Positions 46,694-56,059 of a DNA stretch of 64,000 nucleotides are shown one piece after another; the first letter of the stretch is position 1, and each line of letters begins with the position of its first letter. The position numbers were made by a program, and so were the translations under genes. The DNA comes from an uncultured Sphingomonadaceae bacterium (GTDB taxonomy: Bacteria; Pseudomonadota; Alphaproteobacteria; Sphingomonadales; Sphingomonadaceae): positions 1 through 64,000 of the forward strand of contig CANMFX010000004.1 in the NCBI GenBank assembly GCA_947497315.1, in the 5' to 3' direction. The notes beneath the pieces are model-generated. The model had not been told where the DNA came from and searched no databases. It saw only the letters and a list, made by a program, of their open reading frames with translations.

Positions 46694-47071
46694 ATGAAGC
46701 GTTATCGATATTTAGGAATTGCACTCGTGCCTGCACTGATGCTCACAGGCATACAACCGGTTGCTGCGCAAGATCGCTACAGATATTGCCAACAGCGGGC
46801 TTCCGAATTTTCCGGATATAACGGGCGCGTTCCCGATCGTTACCTTCCTGGTGGCGCTTTGGAAGGGGCGGCCAAAGGGGCTGCGGTTTCCGGCATCGGC
46901 GGTTTGATCTTTGAAAAGAACAAGAAAAAGCGGAAACGCAATGTAAGGCGCGGCGCAGCGATCGGAGCGCTGGTTGGCGCGATCAAACGCGGCAATGCGA
47001 AGAAAAAACAGAACCGTGCCGCACGGAATTATCGGCTTGAATTAGACGCATGCATGCGCGGAGGATATTAA
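46694..47071 (+). CDS. Exported glycine-zipper protein
   Basis: The 125-residue protein has a signal peptide (to about residue 26, PVAAQ) and a glycine-zipper segment (GGALEGAAKGAAVSGIGGL, then RRGAAIGALVGAI) interrupted by a basic KKKRKRNVRR stretch. Glycine zippers usually associate with or insert into membranes. ATG 46694 follows GGGGA. Its stop overlaps the next gene as TAATG, so the two are coupled. Confidence 0.7.
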   Translation: MKRYRYLGIALVPALMLTGIQPVAAQDRYRYCQQRASEFSGYNGRVPDRYLPGGALEGAAKGAAVSGIGGLIFEKNKKKRKRNVRRGAAIGALVGAIKRGNAKKKQNRAARNYRLELDACMRGGY

Positions 47072-47409
47072 TGACCCATTTTACAAACAAACTATTCGCT
47101 AAATCGGCCATTCTCGGCCTGGCTTCAGTTGTCTTGATGAGCACGTCCGCGGTTGCTCAAGATTATGGTTTAGCGCCAGCTACTCCAGTTGATCTGAAAG
47201 AAATAAGCTGCTGGGATATTGTGACGCTTAACGAAGATGATCGTGCTTCCGTGATGACGATGATGTACGGCTATTCAATCGCACAAAAAGGAACGTCGAC
47301 AATATCACCTGAAGCGGTTCAAGTGGCGATTGTCCTGACGATGACGGATTGTGTGGAAAAACCGGACGCAAAAGTACATCAGATATTATCAGAAAAAATG
47401 GACCGCTAA
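47071..47409 (+). CDS. Exported HdeA/HdeB-like small protein
   Basis: The 112-residue product has a signal peptide (to about residue 30, AVAQ) and a small helical domain with two cysteines (KEISCWDIVTLNEDDRASVM and VLTMTDCVEKPDAKVHQIL), spaced as in the HdeA/HdeB periplasmic acid-stress chaperones. The match is by pattern only. It is translationally coupled to the glycine-zipper gene and precedes the efflux operon by 66 bp. Confidence 0.6.
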   Translation: MTHFTNKLFAKSAILGLASVVLMSTSAVAQDYGLAPATPVDLKEISCWDIVTLNEDDRASVMTMMYGYSIAQKGTSTISPEAVQVAIVLTMTDCVEKPDAKVHQILSEKMDR

Positions 47410-47475
47410 AGAGGCTAGCCTCGTTGCCATCTGTCGAACTAATGCTTGGGAAGGACTAGCATTTTGGTTGGAGTT

Positions 47476-48540
47476 ATGAATCGATCGCTTGGCCGAATTG
47501 CCTCGGGCATTGCAGTTTGCCTGTTGCTCGTGTCCTGTTCCGGCGGTGACGTTGAAGAAGCAGAAATTGTTCGCCCGGCAAAACTGCATGTCGTCAAGGC
47601 TTCTGCGGATCGGTTTGATGCGAGCTTCCCGGCCATCATCGAGGCAGGGTCATCATCCACGCTCACTTTTCAAGTTGGCGGCTTGCTCGAGAGCCTGCCA
47701 GTGCTCGAAGGGCAACCGGTTCGCAAGGGGGCTGTTATCGGCCGGCTGGATCAACGCCGGTATCAAAATGCGGTCAATTCGGCCCGGGCACAATATGCGA
47801 CGGCAGAATCTGAATATCAAAGTGCGGTAAAGCTTTTGGAAGGTGATGCCATAGCGCGTATCGCCGTCGATCAACGCCGCGCCCAGCGAGATGTGGCACG
47901 GGCCAGTTTGGACAGCGCCCAAAAGGATTTGACCGATACCGTCTTGCGCGCGCCTTTCTCTGGTGTTGTGGCTGTGAAACACGCGACACGGTTTGAAAAT
48001 ATCCAGCCTCAGCAAGAGATTATTACGCTGCAATCTGTTGGTCGGGTTGAAGCGGTCGTTAGCGTTCCTGCGAGCGTGGTGGCTGCTTTGGGAAATGACC
48101 CTCAGGACGTGACTGAGGAATATGTTGTCCTCAATGCAGCACCGGATCTCAAAATCCCCGGTACCTTTCGATCCGCCACAACGCAGGCTGACACCCAATC
48201 TCAGACGTTCAAGGTCAAATTTTCCTTCACGCCGCCACCTAACATGACTGTACTGCCTGGTATGACCGGCACGGTCTTCGGAAGCCGGTCTCTGGTTGAA
48301 GGGGAAGGTGCAACACAAATATCGGTCCCGCTTGGCGCTATTCAAGCCAATGGCAAGGAGCGGTCCGTCTGGGTTGTCGACAAGAAAACAATGACCGTTA
48401 AAAAGCGAAAAATCCTGGTCGATAAGGATGTCGGTGAAGAAATTGCGGTGAGAAGCGGTTTGAAGGCTGGCGAGACGATTGTCGCTGCTGGCGCTGCCTA
48501 TCTCCAAGAGGGGATGAAAATTCGTCCCTATCAGCCGTAA
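47476..48540 (+). CDS. RND efflux periplasmic adaptor lipoprotein
   Basis: The 354-residue membrane-fusion protein has lipobox LLVSC, the barrel-sandwich halves (TLTFQVGGLLESLPVLEGQPVRKGAVIGRLD and DTVLRAPFSGVVAVKHAT), a coiled-coil hairpin (about 95-150) and a C-terminal beta-barrel ending in LKAGETIVAAGAAYLQEGM. ATG 47476 follows TTGGAG. It is first of three genes for a complete tripartite pump; the permease starts 12 bp downstream. Confidence 0.94.
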   Translation: MNRSLGRIASGIAVCLLLVSCSGGDVEEAEIVRPAKLHVVKASADRFDASFPAIIEAGSSSTLTFQVGGLLESLPVLEGQPVRKGAVIGRLDQRRYQNAVNSARAQYATAESEYQSAVKLLEGDAIARIAVDQRRAQRDVARASLDSAQKDLTDTVLRAPFSGVVAVKHATRFENIQPQQEIITLQSVGRVEAVVSVPASVVAALGNDPQDVTEEYVVLNAAPDLKIPGTFRSATTQADTQSQTFKVKFSFTPPPNMTVLPGMTGTVFGSRSLVEGEGATQISVPLGAIQANGKERSVWVVDKKTMTVKKRKILVDKDVGEEIAVRSGLKAGETIVAAGAAYLQEGMKIRPYQP

Positions 48541-48552
48541 GCGGCGCACATC

Positions 48553-51500
48553 ATGGATCTTGCAGAGTTTTCGATTAAAAACCGGCTGATTTGTTTCATT
48601 GTGATAGCGCTTGCCTTGATTGGCGGTTGGTATAGCTTTCAAAATATAGCGCGCTTCGAAGATCCTGAATTCACGATCCGGACCGCGCAAGTGGTCACCA
48701 CTTATCCGGGGGCAACGCCCGAAGAGGTCGCCAATGAAGTGACCGAAGCGCTGGAAAGTTCCATTCAGCAGCTTCAGGAAGTGGAAGAAATCAGATCGGT
48801 TTCTTCTGCGGGTCGTTCGGAAATTAGCGTTGATATTCTATATAAGTTTTCGCCAGAAAAGGCTGATCTTCAACTGATCTGGACCAAGCTGCGAAACAAG
48901 GTAAACGATGCTCAGTCACGGCTTCCGCCCGGTGTTGAGGCATCGGTTGTAAATGACGATTTTGGAGATGTTTACGGGCTTTATTATCTAGTGACAGGCG
49001 ACGGTTATACGTCGGCAGAGCTTTATGAATATATCCGGTCACTGCGTACCGATCTGCTTTCGGTTGATGACGTCGCCAAGGTGCAGCCATTGGGGATGCA
49101 ACAAGAAGCTATCTACGTCGAAATATCCCGCGAGCGCGCCAACGCTCTGGGGCTTTCGGTGGATCAGATTTATGGCGATCTGGCGCAACAGAACTCTGTC
49201 ACGCCAGCGGGCGATATAAAACTGGGTAAGCACCGTCTGCTATTCCAACCCACCGGTCAAATTGACTCGGTTGAGGCAATCGGGAACCTGGTCATTTCAA
49301 CGGCCTCTTCGGGAACAATTGTGACGCTAAGAGATGTCGCAACGGTCACCCGCGACTATCAGGATCCGTCGAGCTTCATTGTCCGCTATAACGGCAAGCC
49401 CGCCATCGCCATTGGTATCTCCAACATATCCGGCGCCAATGTCGCAAAAATGGGGGCAGCAATTGATGCCAAGCTGGAAGAAACCAAAAGCTTGCGTCCT
49501 ATTGGTGTCGAGATTCATGAGTATTATCATCAGGGCAAGATTGTTGAAACGGCAGTTGCCGATTTCGCTTTAAATGTTCTTGCCGCGCTCCTCATTGTTT
49601 TGGTCACACTCTTCTTTTTCATGGGAATGCGATCGGCGGTTGTTATCGGGTCCGTGCTTGTTCTGACAATCGCAGCAACCCTGGCGACCATGTATTTGAT
49701 CAATATTCCGATGCACCGGATATCTCTAGGCGCGCTTATTATCGCACTGGGTATGTTGGTCGACAATGCGATTGTTGTCACCGAAGGCATATTGGTCGGC
49801 ACTCAGCAGGGCCGGAAAAAGCTCGATATCGCCAAGGAAATTGTAAAGCGCACCAAATGGCCGTTACTGGGTGGTACATTGGTTGGGATTATTGCGTTTG
49901 CACCGATTGGATTTGCGCCAGGAAGTACCGCAGAGTTTACCGGCGACCTTTTTTGGGTTGTGATGGTATCCCTCCTGTACAGCTGGATTTTCGCGATTAC
50001 GGCCGTGCCTCTGTTTGCCGACATACTCTTCGCTGAACCAGATGATACGCCGATTGAAGAGAAGCCCGAACATCCGTTTTTCATTCGCTACAAGAATTTC
50101 ATGCGTCAGGTTTTGGCTAAGTCGAAACTCGCGATCATAACCGTAGTGGCGCTATTCGTAATGTCGGTTCTGGGTTTCAGCTATGTCACACCGGGCTTTT
50201 TCCCACCCTCTACCAGCCCGCAAATTGTAGTGGATTTCAACTTGCCCGAGGGCACGGATATTACAGAGACCGATGCTAAAATGAAGCGGCTCGAAAAATA
50301 TCTGATGAAGCAAGAGGGTATCAACGATGTGCAGTCATTGGTTGGCATGGGCACCTTGCGCTACATGCTGGTTTATGGCCCGGAATCGCCCAGTTCAGCT
50401 TATGGGCAATTTCTGATCAAGACCGATGACTATGATGTGATCAAGGGACTGCTTCCCAAATTGCAAAAGCATATCGACGCCAATTATCCCGATGCGCAAG
50501 CCAAGGTCTGGCAATTCCAATTGGGGCCCGGTGGCGGCTCGAAAATCGAGGCTGAATTTTCCGGGCCCGATCCGGTGGTGCTCAGAGAATTGGCCAATAA
50601 AGCCAAAGCGGTCATGGCTGCCGATGGCGGTGCAATCTCGATCAAAGATGACTGGCGGCAACCGGTCAGCGTCATTGAACCGACTTATGATGCGGACAGC
50701 GGCAGGAGGCTTGGCGTATCGCGTGAAGATCTCGCCAATGCACTTAGAACGAATTTCTCTGGCCGAAATGTCGGTGTCTATCGTGAGGATGATCAGCTTG
50801 TCCCGATCATTGCCCGTGCACCAGAGCGTGAGCGACTTGATGCAACCAGCATGCGCGGTATCCAGATCACTAGTCCGAAATCCGGCAAATCGGTGCCGAT
50901 CCTGGAAGTGGTCGATGAGTTTGAAACCAAATGGCAAAATGCCAAATTGCGCCGCGTCGACAGGGTGTGGACTATCAATGCGCAATCAGATCCTTTGCCC
51001 GGCGAACTGGCGGCGGACCTTCTCGCGCGTGTCCAACCTGATATTGAGGATATAGCGCTGCCAGAGGGTTACTCGCTCAAATGGAACGGTGAAATTGGCG
51101 ATAGTAGTGAGGCTAATTCAAGCCTTGCCAGTACCCTACCGCTTGGTTTTTTGGCGATGGTGCTTGTCGTAGTCGTACTGTTCAATGCCCTTAAACAGCC
51201 CTTGATCATCTGGTTGGTGGTACCCTTGTCGCTCATCGGCGTCGTATTCGGATTGTTGGTAACTGGCACGGCGATGGAGTTTATGGCCATTCTCGGATTG
51301 CTGTCGCTCTCAGGATTGTTGATCAAGAACGCCATTGTACTGGTTGACCAGATGGATCTGGAAATCAGGGAGGGCAAGCCGCGCTATGATGCGGTGCTCG
51401 ACTCCGCTGCGAGCCGTGTGCGTCCTGTCATGATGGGATCATTGACCACGGTATTAGGCGTTATCCCACTGTTTCTTGACGCTTTCTTCAAATCCATGGC

Positions 51501-51633
51501 CGTCGTTCTGGTCTTTGGTTTGACTTTTGCCACGGTGCTGACCTTGGTGATTATTCCGGTTCTCTACGTAATGTTCTTCCGGATTACGCCGGATGAAATT
51601 GCTGAGGCTGAAAGCACGGAGGCCGAAGCATGA
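48553..51633 (+). CDS. RND efflux transporter permease
   Basis: The 1026-residue AcrB-type permease has 12 helices and two large periplasmic loops. Proton-relay positions: helix 4 reads GMLVDNAIVV, so the usual Asp-Asp pair is Asp-Asn, and helix 10 keeps the Lys in LLIKNAIVLVDQ. The Asp-Asn form occurs in one branch of the family. It works with the adaptor and outer-membrane channel of the same operon; the substrate is unknown. Its stop overlaps the next ATG as ATGA. Confidence 0.95.
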   Translation: MDLAEFSIKNRLICFIVIALALIGGWYSFQNIARFEDPEFTIRTAQVVTTYPGATPEEVANEVTEALESSIQQLQEVEEIRSVSSAGRSEISVDILYKFSPEKADLQLIWTKLRNKVNDAQSRLPPGVEASVVNDDFGDVYGLYYLVTGDGYTSAELYEYIRSLRTDLLSVDDVAKVQPLGMQQEAIYVEISRERANALGLSVDQIYGDLAQQNSVTPAGDIKLGKHRLLFQPTGQIDSVEAIGNLVISTASSGTIVTLRDVATVTRDYQDPSSFIVRYNGKPAIAIGISNISGANVAKMGAAIDAKLEETKSLRPIGVEIHEYYHQGKIVETAVADFALNVLAALLIVLVTLFFFMGMRSAVVIGSVLVLTIAATLATMYLINIPMHRISLGALIIALGMLVDNAIVVTEGILVGTQQGRKKLDIAKEIVKRTKWPLLGGTLVGIIAFAPIGFAPGSTAEFTGDLFWVVMVSLLYSWIFAITAVPLFADILFAEPDDTPIEEKPEHPFFIRYKNFMRQVLAKSKLAIITVVALFVMSVLGFSYVTPGFFPPSTSPQIVVDFNLPEGTDITETDAKMKRLEKYLMKQEGINDVQSLVGMGTLRYMLVYGPESPSSAYGQFLIKTDDYDVIKGLLPKLQKHIDANYPDAQAKVWQFQLGPGGGSKIEAEFSGPDPVVLRELANKAKAVMAADGGAISIKDDWRQPVSVIEPTYDADSGRRLGVSREDLANALRTNFSGRNVGVYREDDQLVPIIARAPERERLDATSMRGIQITSPKSGKSVPILEVVDEFETKWQNAKLRRVDRVWTINAQSDPLPGELAADLLARVQPDIEDIALPEGYSLKWNGEIGDSSEANSSLASTLPLGFLAMVLVVVVLFNALKQPLIIWLVVPLSLIGVVFGLLVTGTAMEFMAILGLLSLSGLLIKNAIVLVDQMDLEIREGKPRYDAVLDSAASRVRPVMMGSLTTVLGVIPLFLDAFFKSMAVVLVFGLTFATVLTLVIIPVLYVMFFRITPDEIAEAESTEAEA

Positions 51634-53063
51634 ACTATCTGACAAAGCCTCGCCTGTTTGCTGCTTTGTTTTCGACCACAGCGATATTGTCAGGCTGTGC
51701 AAGCGTATCACCGGCGACGCAAAGCGAGACTGCTTCGTCTGCATCCGAAAGCCTGCCGCCTATTCCGCCAAGTTGGACATCGGCACGAGAACGTATCGGC
51801 GATGTCAATGTTGGCTGGATTGCGGATTTCAATGATCCGTTGCTGGTTGAACTGGTCCAGGAAGCGCAAAAGAATAACCGCAACCTTCGCGCCGCGGCTG
51901 CCAATGTCAGGCGGTCATGGGCGCTAGCAAAACAGGCGGGATCGCCGTTGGTGCCAAGCGTTGGGCTTTCAGGTGATGCGACACGCCGTGAACCGCTTGA
52001 AAATGGCGCCGGCTCAACATCCCTTACACTCGGTGTTCGGATCGATTGGGAAATCGATATCTGGAACCGGATCGAAGCCGGTGAGCAGGCGGCGGTTGAA
52101 AGCGCCAGATCTGCGGAAGCGGGATATATATTCTCGCAATATTCGCTGGCCGGTGCTGTCGCACAATCCTATTTTGTGGTGATTGAATCCCAAGAGCAGA
52201 TTGAGGTAGCGCAAAATATCGTGGATGCGCTGACCGAAATCGTGCGGATTGTGCGCTTGCGCTATCGCTACGGCTTCGCCTCGGCTTATGATGTGTCTCT
52301 GGCGCAGGCTGATCTGTCCAGTTCCATTGATACGTTAGAAGCAGCGCAAAATGGCAAGATCGAGGCTTTGCGAGCCCTGGAAGCCTTGATCGGGCGCTAT
52401 CCAGGAGCGGATTTGGAAACACCGCAACTGCTGCCGCTTAATCCTAACCCTCCGGGGGCAGGCCTGCCGTCAGAATTGCTCCAACGGCGTCCAGATTTAA
52501 TTGCAGCCGAACGCTCTATTGCTGCCGCGATAAACAGCCGCAAGGTGGCAGAGGCGGCAAAACTTCCCAGCATATCGCTCTCGAGTAGCTTGGGCGGCGC
52601 ATCTAATGAACTGGGCAACCTGCTTGATCCGGCCAATGTGGTGTGGACATTGGGTGCAAATTTGCTTGCGCCTATATTCGACGGCGGCGCGCGTGACGCA
52701 CAAGTCGAAATCAGCGAAGCCGATGTCCAGGCAGCTGTTGCCGCCTATGCTGATACGGCGATCAATGCCTTTACCGAAGTGGAAACCGCGCTGGATCGCG
52801 GTGTTTACTTGCGCAAACGACGCGCCGCTCTGGAAAATGCAGCGGAAGAAACTTCCAACGCGCTGGCACTTTCATTGCTGCAATATAAGGAAGGCGAGAT
52901 TGATTTGATCGATGTTCTTTCCGTTCAGCAGCGAGTGTTTGGAGCAGATAGCAGTTTGATTTCTCTCAAACGGGCACAATTGAACCAATATGTCGAAATC
53001 AGTCTGGCTCTAGGCGGAGACTGGAATGAACCGCCGGTCAATGTCGACGACGAAGAGCAATAG
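51630..53063 (+). CDS. RND efflux outer membrane lipoprotein (NodT/OprM type)
   Basis: The 477-residue product has lipobox LSGC and the outer membrane factor repeat structure with two long helical hairpin regions (KNNRNLRAAAANVRRSWALAK region; ALALSLLQYKEGEIDLIDVL) and the typical LPSELLQRRPDLIAAERSIA. It forms the exit duct of the pump. Start ATG 51630 overlaps the permease stop. The gltS gene begins 9 bp after its stop and may be cotranscribed. Confidence 0.94.
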   Translation: MNYLTKPRLFAALFSTTAILSGCASVSPATQSETASSASESLPPIPPSWTSARERIGDVNVGWIADFNDPLLVELVQEAQKNNRNLRAAAANVRRSWALAKQAGSPLVPSVGLSGDATRREPLENGAGSTSLTLGVRIDWEIDIWNRIEAGEQAAVESARSAEAGYIFSQYSLAGAVAQSYFVVIESQEQIEVAQNIVDALTEIVRIVRLRYRYGFASAYDVSLAQADLSSSIDTLEAAQNGKIEALRALEALIGRYPGADLETPQLLPLNPNPPGAGLPSELLQRRPDLIAAERSIAAAINSRKVAEAAKLPSISLSSSLGGASNELGNLLDPANVVWTLGANLLAPIFDGGARDAQVEISEADVQAAVAAYADTAINAFTEVETALDRGVYLRKRRAALENAAEETSNALALSLLQYKEGEIDLIDVLSVQQRVFGADSSLISLKRAQLNQYVEISLALGGDWNEPPVNVDDEEQ

Positions 53064-53071
53064 GCAGAGCG

Positions 53072-54289
53072 ATGGAATTTCTGTCCGATAGCGTGATCCA
53101 GTTTGACAGCTTCGTGACACTCACACTCGGTATTATTGTACTATTCATCGGCATCAAAATCACGGCCCGCATCGGCTTTCTGCAGAAATATAATATTCCC
53201 GAACCCGTGACCGGCGGCATCTTCGCATCGCTCGCGGCTTTGGCCCTTTATCTGGTTGGCGGTTGGGAGGTTGAATATGATCTGTTCACCCGTGACGTAT
53301 TCCTGATCTATTTTTTTACGGCGATCGGTATCAACGCGCGCTTTGCCCAGCTTTTGGCAGGCGGCAAGCCGCTGCTTTTGCTGTTAGGGCTGACGCTGAC
53401 TTATCTGGTTATCCAGGATACCGTAGGCTTTTTCAGCGCGCTCGCCATTGGTCAGCCGGGCGGTGTAGGACTGCTCGTTGGTTCCGCCTCATTGGCTGGA
53501 GGTCATGGTACCGCCATTGCCTGGGCGCCAACAATTGCCGAGACTCAGGGCGTAACCAATGCGCTGGAAATTGGCGTGGCGGCTGCCACGATCGGCCTAG
53601 TCATCGCGAGCTTGATCGGTGGCCCGATAGCCAGCTTTCTCATGTCTCGGCACAAGCTTGAAAGCGCAGATGATTCCAAGCTTTTGGTCGGCATAGAATA
53701 TGATAAAGAAGACCATACGAGCATCAACCATCTGAATATCATGGGCTCGATCCTGATCATCCATATCGCGATGATTTTTGGCTATGGTCTCAATGAATTG
53801 CTAGCCGAAGCCGGATTGAAACTTCCATTGTTCGTATCCTGCATGATGGTCGCCATATTGATGACAAACACCATTCCGATGCTTTTCAAGAAAGTTGCGT
53901 GGCCCTCAGGGTCTAATGCCTTGGCGCTCATATCGGATTTCTCACTGGGCCTGTTTATCGCCATGTCCCTGATGGGAATGCAGCTTTGGGAAGTGGCGGA
54001 CCTGGCAGGCCCTCTTTTCATATTGCTTGCTGCCCAGGTGATTGTCACCGTCTTGTTCATTCTTTTTGTGGTGTTCCCGGTCATGGGCCGAAATTATTTT
54101 GCAGCCGTATTGAGCGCTGGTTTTGCAGGCTTTGGATTAGGAGCAACACCAACCGCGATTGCTAACATGTCGGCCGTCGCCAAATCACACGGACCTTCAC
54201 CGACGGCTTTCATCATCGTTCCGTTGGTTGGTGCGTTTTTCGTGGATGTGGCAAATTCTTTCTTACTCCAATTCTTCCTTTCACTCTGA
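53072..54289 (+). CDS. gltS: Sodium/glutamate symporter
   Basis: The 405-residue protein has about ten hydrophobic helices and GltS signatures: KYNIPEPVTGGIFASL, FFTAIGINARFAQLLAGG, GGHGTAIAWAPT and GFAGFGLGATPTAIANMSAV, with two reentrant-loop-like repeats. It imports glutamate with Na+. Its position 9 bp after the efflux operon suggests cotranscription, but a functional tie to drug efflux is not obvious. Confidence 0.94.
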   Translation: MEFLSDSVIQFDSFVTLTLGIIVLFIGIKITARIGFLQKYNIPEPVTGGIFASLAALALYLVGGWEVEYDLFTRDVFLIYFFTAIGINARFAQLLAGGKPLLLLLGLTLTYLVIQDTVGFFSALAIGQPGGVGLLVGSASLAGGHGTAIAWAPTIAETQGVTNALEIGVAAATIGLVIASLIGGPIASFLMSRHKLESADDSKLLVGIEYDKEDHTSINHLNIMGSILIIHIAMIFGYGLNELLAEAGLKLPLFVSCMMVAILMTNTIPMLFKKVAWPSGSNALALISDFSLGLFIAMSLMGMQLWEVADLAGPLFILLAAQVIVTVLFILFVVFPVMGRNYFAAVLSAGFAGFGLGATPTAIANMSAVAKSHGPSPTAFIIVPLVGAFFVDVANSFLLQFFLSL

Positions 54290-54355
54290 AAAATAGAAAT
54301 AACAAGTTGCGAGAGTTCGACCAAAGTTAAAACAACCAATACAGGGACAGATCCA

Positions 54356-55153
54356 ATGAAAAGACTAGCATTCGCCATATCAGCAATGACAATTGGCCTT
54401 CTTCCATCTGTTACCTTCGCGCAAAATTCTGACAGTCAGGAAGCCACTTCTGCAATTGACAGCCAGGCGGTGGACATAGCCAAAGCGTCAACAAAATTTC
54501 TTTCCAGCTTGCCCGCTTTGCAAACAGGTTGGTTTGTCACTTATGATGAAGTTATCGCGGGCCGCGAGAAGAAAACCTATATTTGGAGCGGCTCCAGCGC
54601 GCTGGAACGCGGTAAAGGCTACCGATCAACCAGCGAGCGCGGCGATACCACGCGTGAATATGTCTATGATGGCAAAGCATTTACCGTCGCGTCTCTTGAC
54701 CGTGGATATTATGCGAGTTTGAGCATGACGGGTGCATTTGATGATTTGGTGACAAATCTTCAGGACAATCATGGAATTACCTTGCCGGTATGGGAAGTGT
54801 TCAGCGCTCAAAATGGAGATGCCTTCCTGAATGATGTGGTCGAGGCAAACTATCACGGCGTAACGCTGGTCGGCGGCACACCGGCCCACCATCTCTCGTT
54901 CCGGTCATCGTCAGAAGACCGCCAGATGTGGATTGCTACCGACCCGGAGCGCCCTGTGCCGCTAATGGTTGTAGGAACGGACCCTTATCAGCAAGGCTGG
55001 CCGCAATATCATGCGTTTTTCCATAATTGGAACACAGCACCCAAGTTTCAGCCCGACATGTTTTCCTTTGATACCGGAGATACGTTGCGACGCGTCACGC
55101 TTCCCAAATTGCGTGCGGAGGCCGGTGGCGGCGAAATAGAAGCTGGCAATTAG
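54356..55153 (+). CDS. DUF2092 family exported protein
   Basis: The 265-residue product has a signal peptide (to about residue 23, TFAQ) and fits DUF2092, a LolA/LppX-like lipoprotein-carrier fold: ALQTGWFVTYDEVIAGREKKTYIWSGSS, YVYDGKAFTVASLDRGYYAS, HHLSFRSSSEDRQMWIATD and the C-terminal FDTGDTLRRVTLP. Families of this fold carry lipid or lipoprotein. The Pro/Arg-rich gene follows, 10 bp downstream, so they are cotranscribed. Confidence 0.85.
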   Translation: MKRLAFAISAMTIGLLPSVTFAQNSDSQEATSAIDSQAVDIAKASTKFLSSLPALQTGWFVTYDEVIAGREKKTYIWSGSSALERGKGYRSTSERGDTTREYVYDGKAFTVASLDRGYYASLSMTGAFDDLVTNLQDNHGITLPVWEVFSAQNGDAFLNDVVEANYHGVTLVGGTPAHHLSFRSSSEDRQMWIATDPERPVPLMVVGTDPYQQGWPQYHAFFHNWNTAPKFQPDMFSFDTGDTLRRVTLPKLRAEAGGGEIEAGN

Positions 55154-55163
55154 GAGGAAGACG

Positions 55164-56015
55164 ATGAAAAAGCTTCTTCTTAGCTCAACAGCAGCCCTCG
55201 CGATGCTATTATCATCGCCTGAAGCCGTGCTGACGCTCTCGTTTCAACCAGACAGCGCAGAAGCTCAGCGCGGCGGTTTTCGCGGCCCAGCACAAAAACC
55301 AGCTATGTCGCGTCCGCGTCCACAAACCCGCCCTGTCTTCAACAAACCGAGGCCCTTTCCATCCGCCCGCCCAAGGCCCAGTGTCAATAGACCGATCACA
55401 AGACCAAGGCCTCGTCCGCAAACGCGACCTTCGCCGATCACGAGACCAAGACCAAGCTTGCGGCCAAATCTGCGCCCCAATCGGCCAAACCGGCCAGACG
55501 CCAATAGGCCCAGCAATGGGCGTCCTCCGGCGTGGAATAAGCCCAACAGACCGAACCGTCCTGACACCGCGATGCCCGGCAATGGCCGCCCGCCAGCATG
55601 GAACAAACCCAATCGTCCTAATCGGCCCGGTATCGGGCGACCTCCTAACGGCAGACCACCGGCATGGAATAAACCGAATAGGCCGAACCGACCGGGCGCT
55701 GGCCGGCCTCCGGGCTGGCGGCCACCCCATTGGCGTCCGCCGAATTGGAGACCGCCTTATTGGCGTCCACCCTATTATCGTCCCGATCATCACTTGTGGG
55801 GGCGTCCGCTCTGGTTCCCAAGATTGGGTTGGTATTATACTCATCCTGTGCGCAATTCGACGGCGGCCTTTGTTGGCGTCCTGCCGGATAATTGCGAAGG
55901 TATCTATTCGGAAGATGAGACGCTCTATGAATGTAGCGGTATCCTGTACCGGGAGACCTATCTGCGCGGCGTAATTGTATATGAGATTATTACCGATCTC
56001 GATGATCTGCGCTAA
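55164..56015 (+). CDS. Exported Pro/Arg/Asn-rich repeat protein
   Basis: The 283-residue protein has a signal peptide, then about 190 residues of Pro-Arg-Asn low complexity. It includes three copies of a unit with NGRPPAWNKPNRPNRP, RPRP repeats and WRPPxWRPP repeats, then a 70-residue folded tail with conserved Cys (LPDNCEGIYSEDETLYECSG). It starts at ATG 55164 with an AGGAGG that overlaps the DUF2092 stop. The tail resembles the small DUF6515-type domain. Probably an envelope protein paired with DUF2092; function unknown. Confidence 0.78.
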   Translation: MKKLLLSSTAALAMLLSSPEAVLTLSFQPDSAEAQRGGFRGPAQKPAMSRPRPQTRPVFNKPRPFPSARPRPSVNRPITRPRPRPQTRPSPITRPRPSLRPNLRPNRPNRPDANRPSNGRPPAWNKPNRPNRPDTAMPGNGRPPAWNKPNRPNRPGIGRPPNGRPPAWNKPNRPNRPGAGRPPGWRPPHWRPPNWRPPYWRPPYYRPDHHLWGRPLWFPRLGWYYTHPVRNSTAAFVGVLPDNCEGIYSEDETLYECSGILYRETYLRGVIVYEIITDLDDLR

Positions 56016-56059
56016 TAGCATGACAACCATATTGATTTGAATATTCAGGAGCCTTGCAA

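Noticed and set aside
47653-48690. 345-codon minus-strand ORF under the adaptor gene
   Set aside because: Shadow of the efflux adaptor, which has a lipobox and family motifs.
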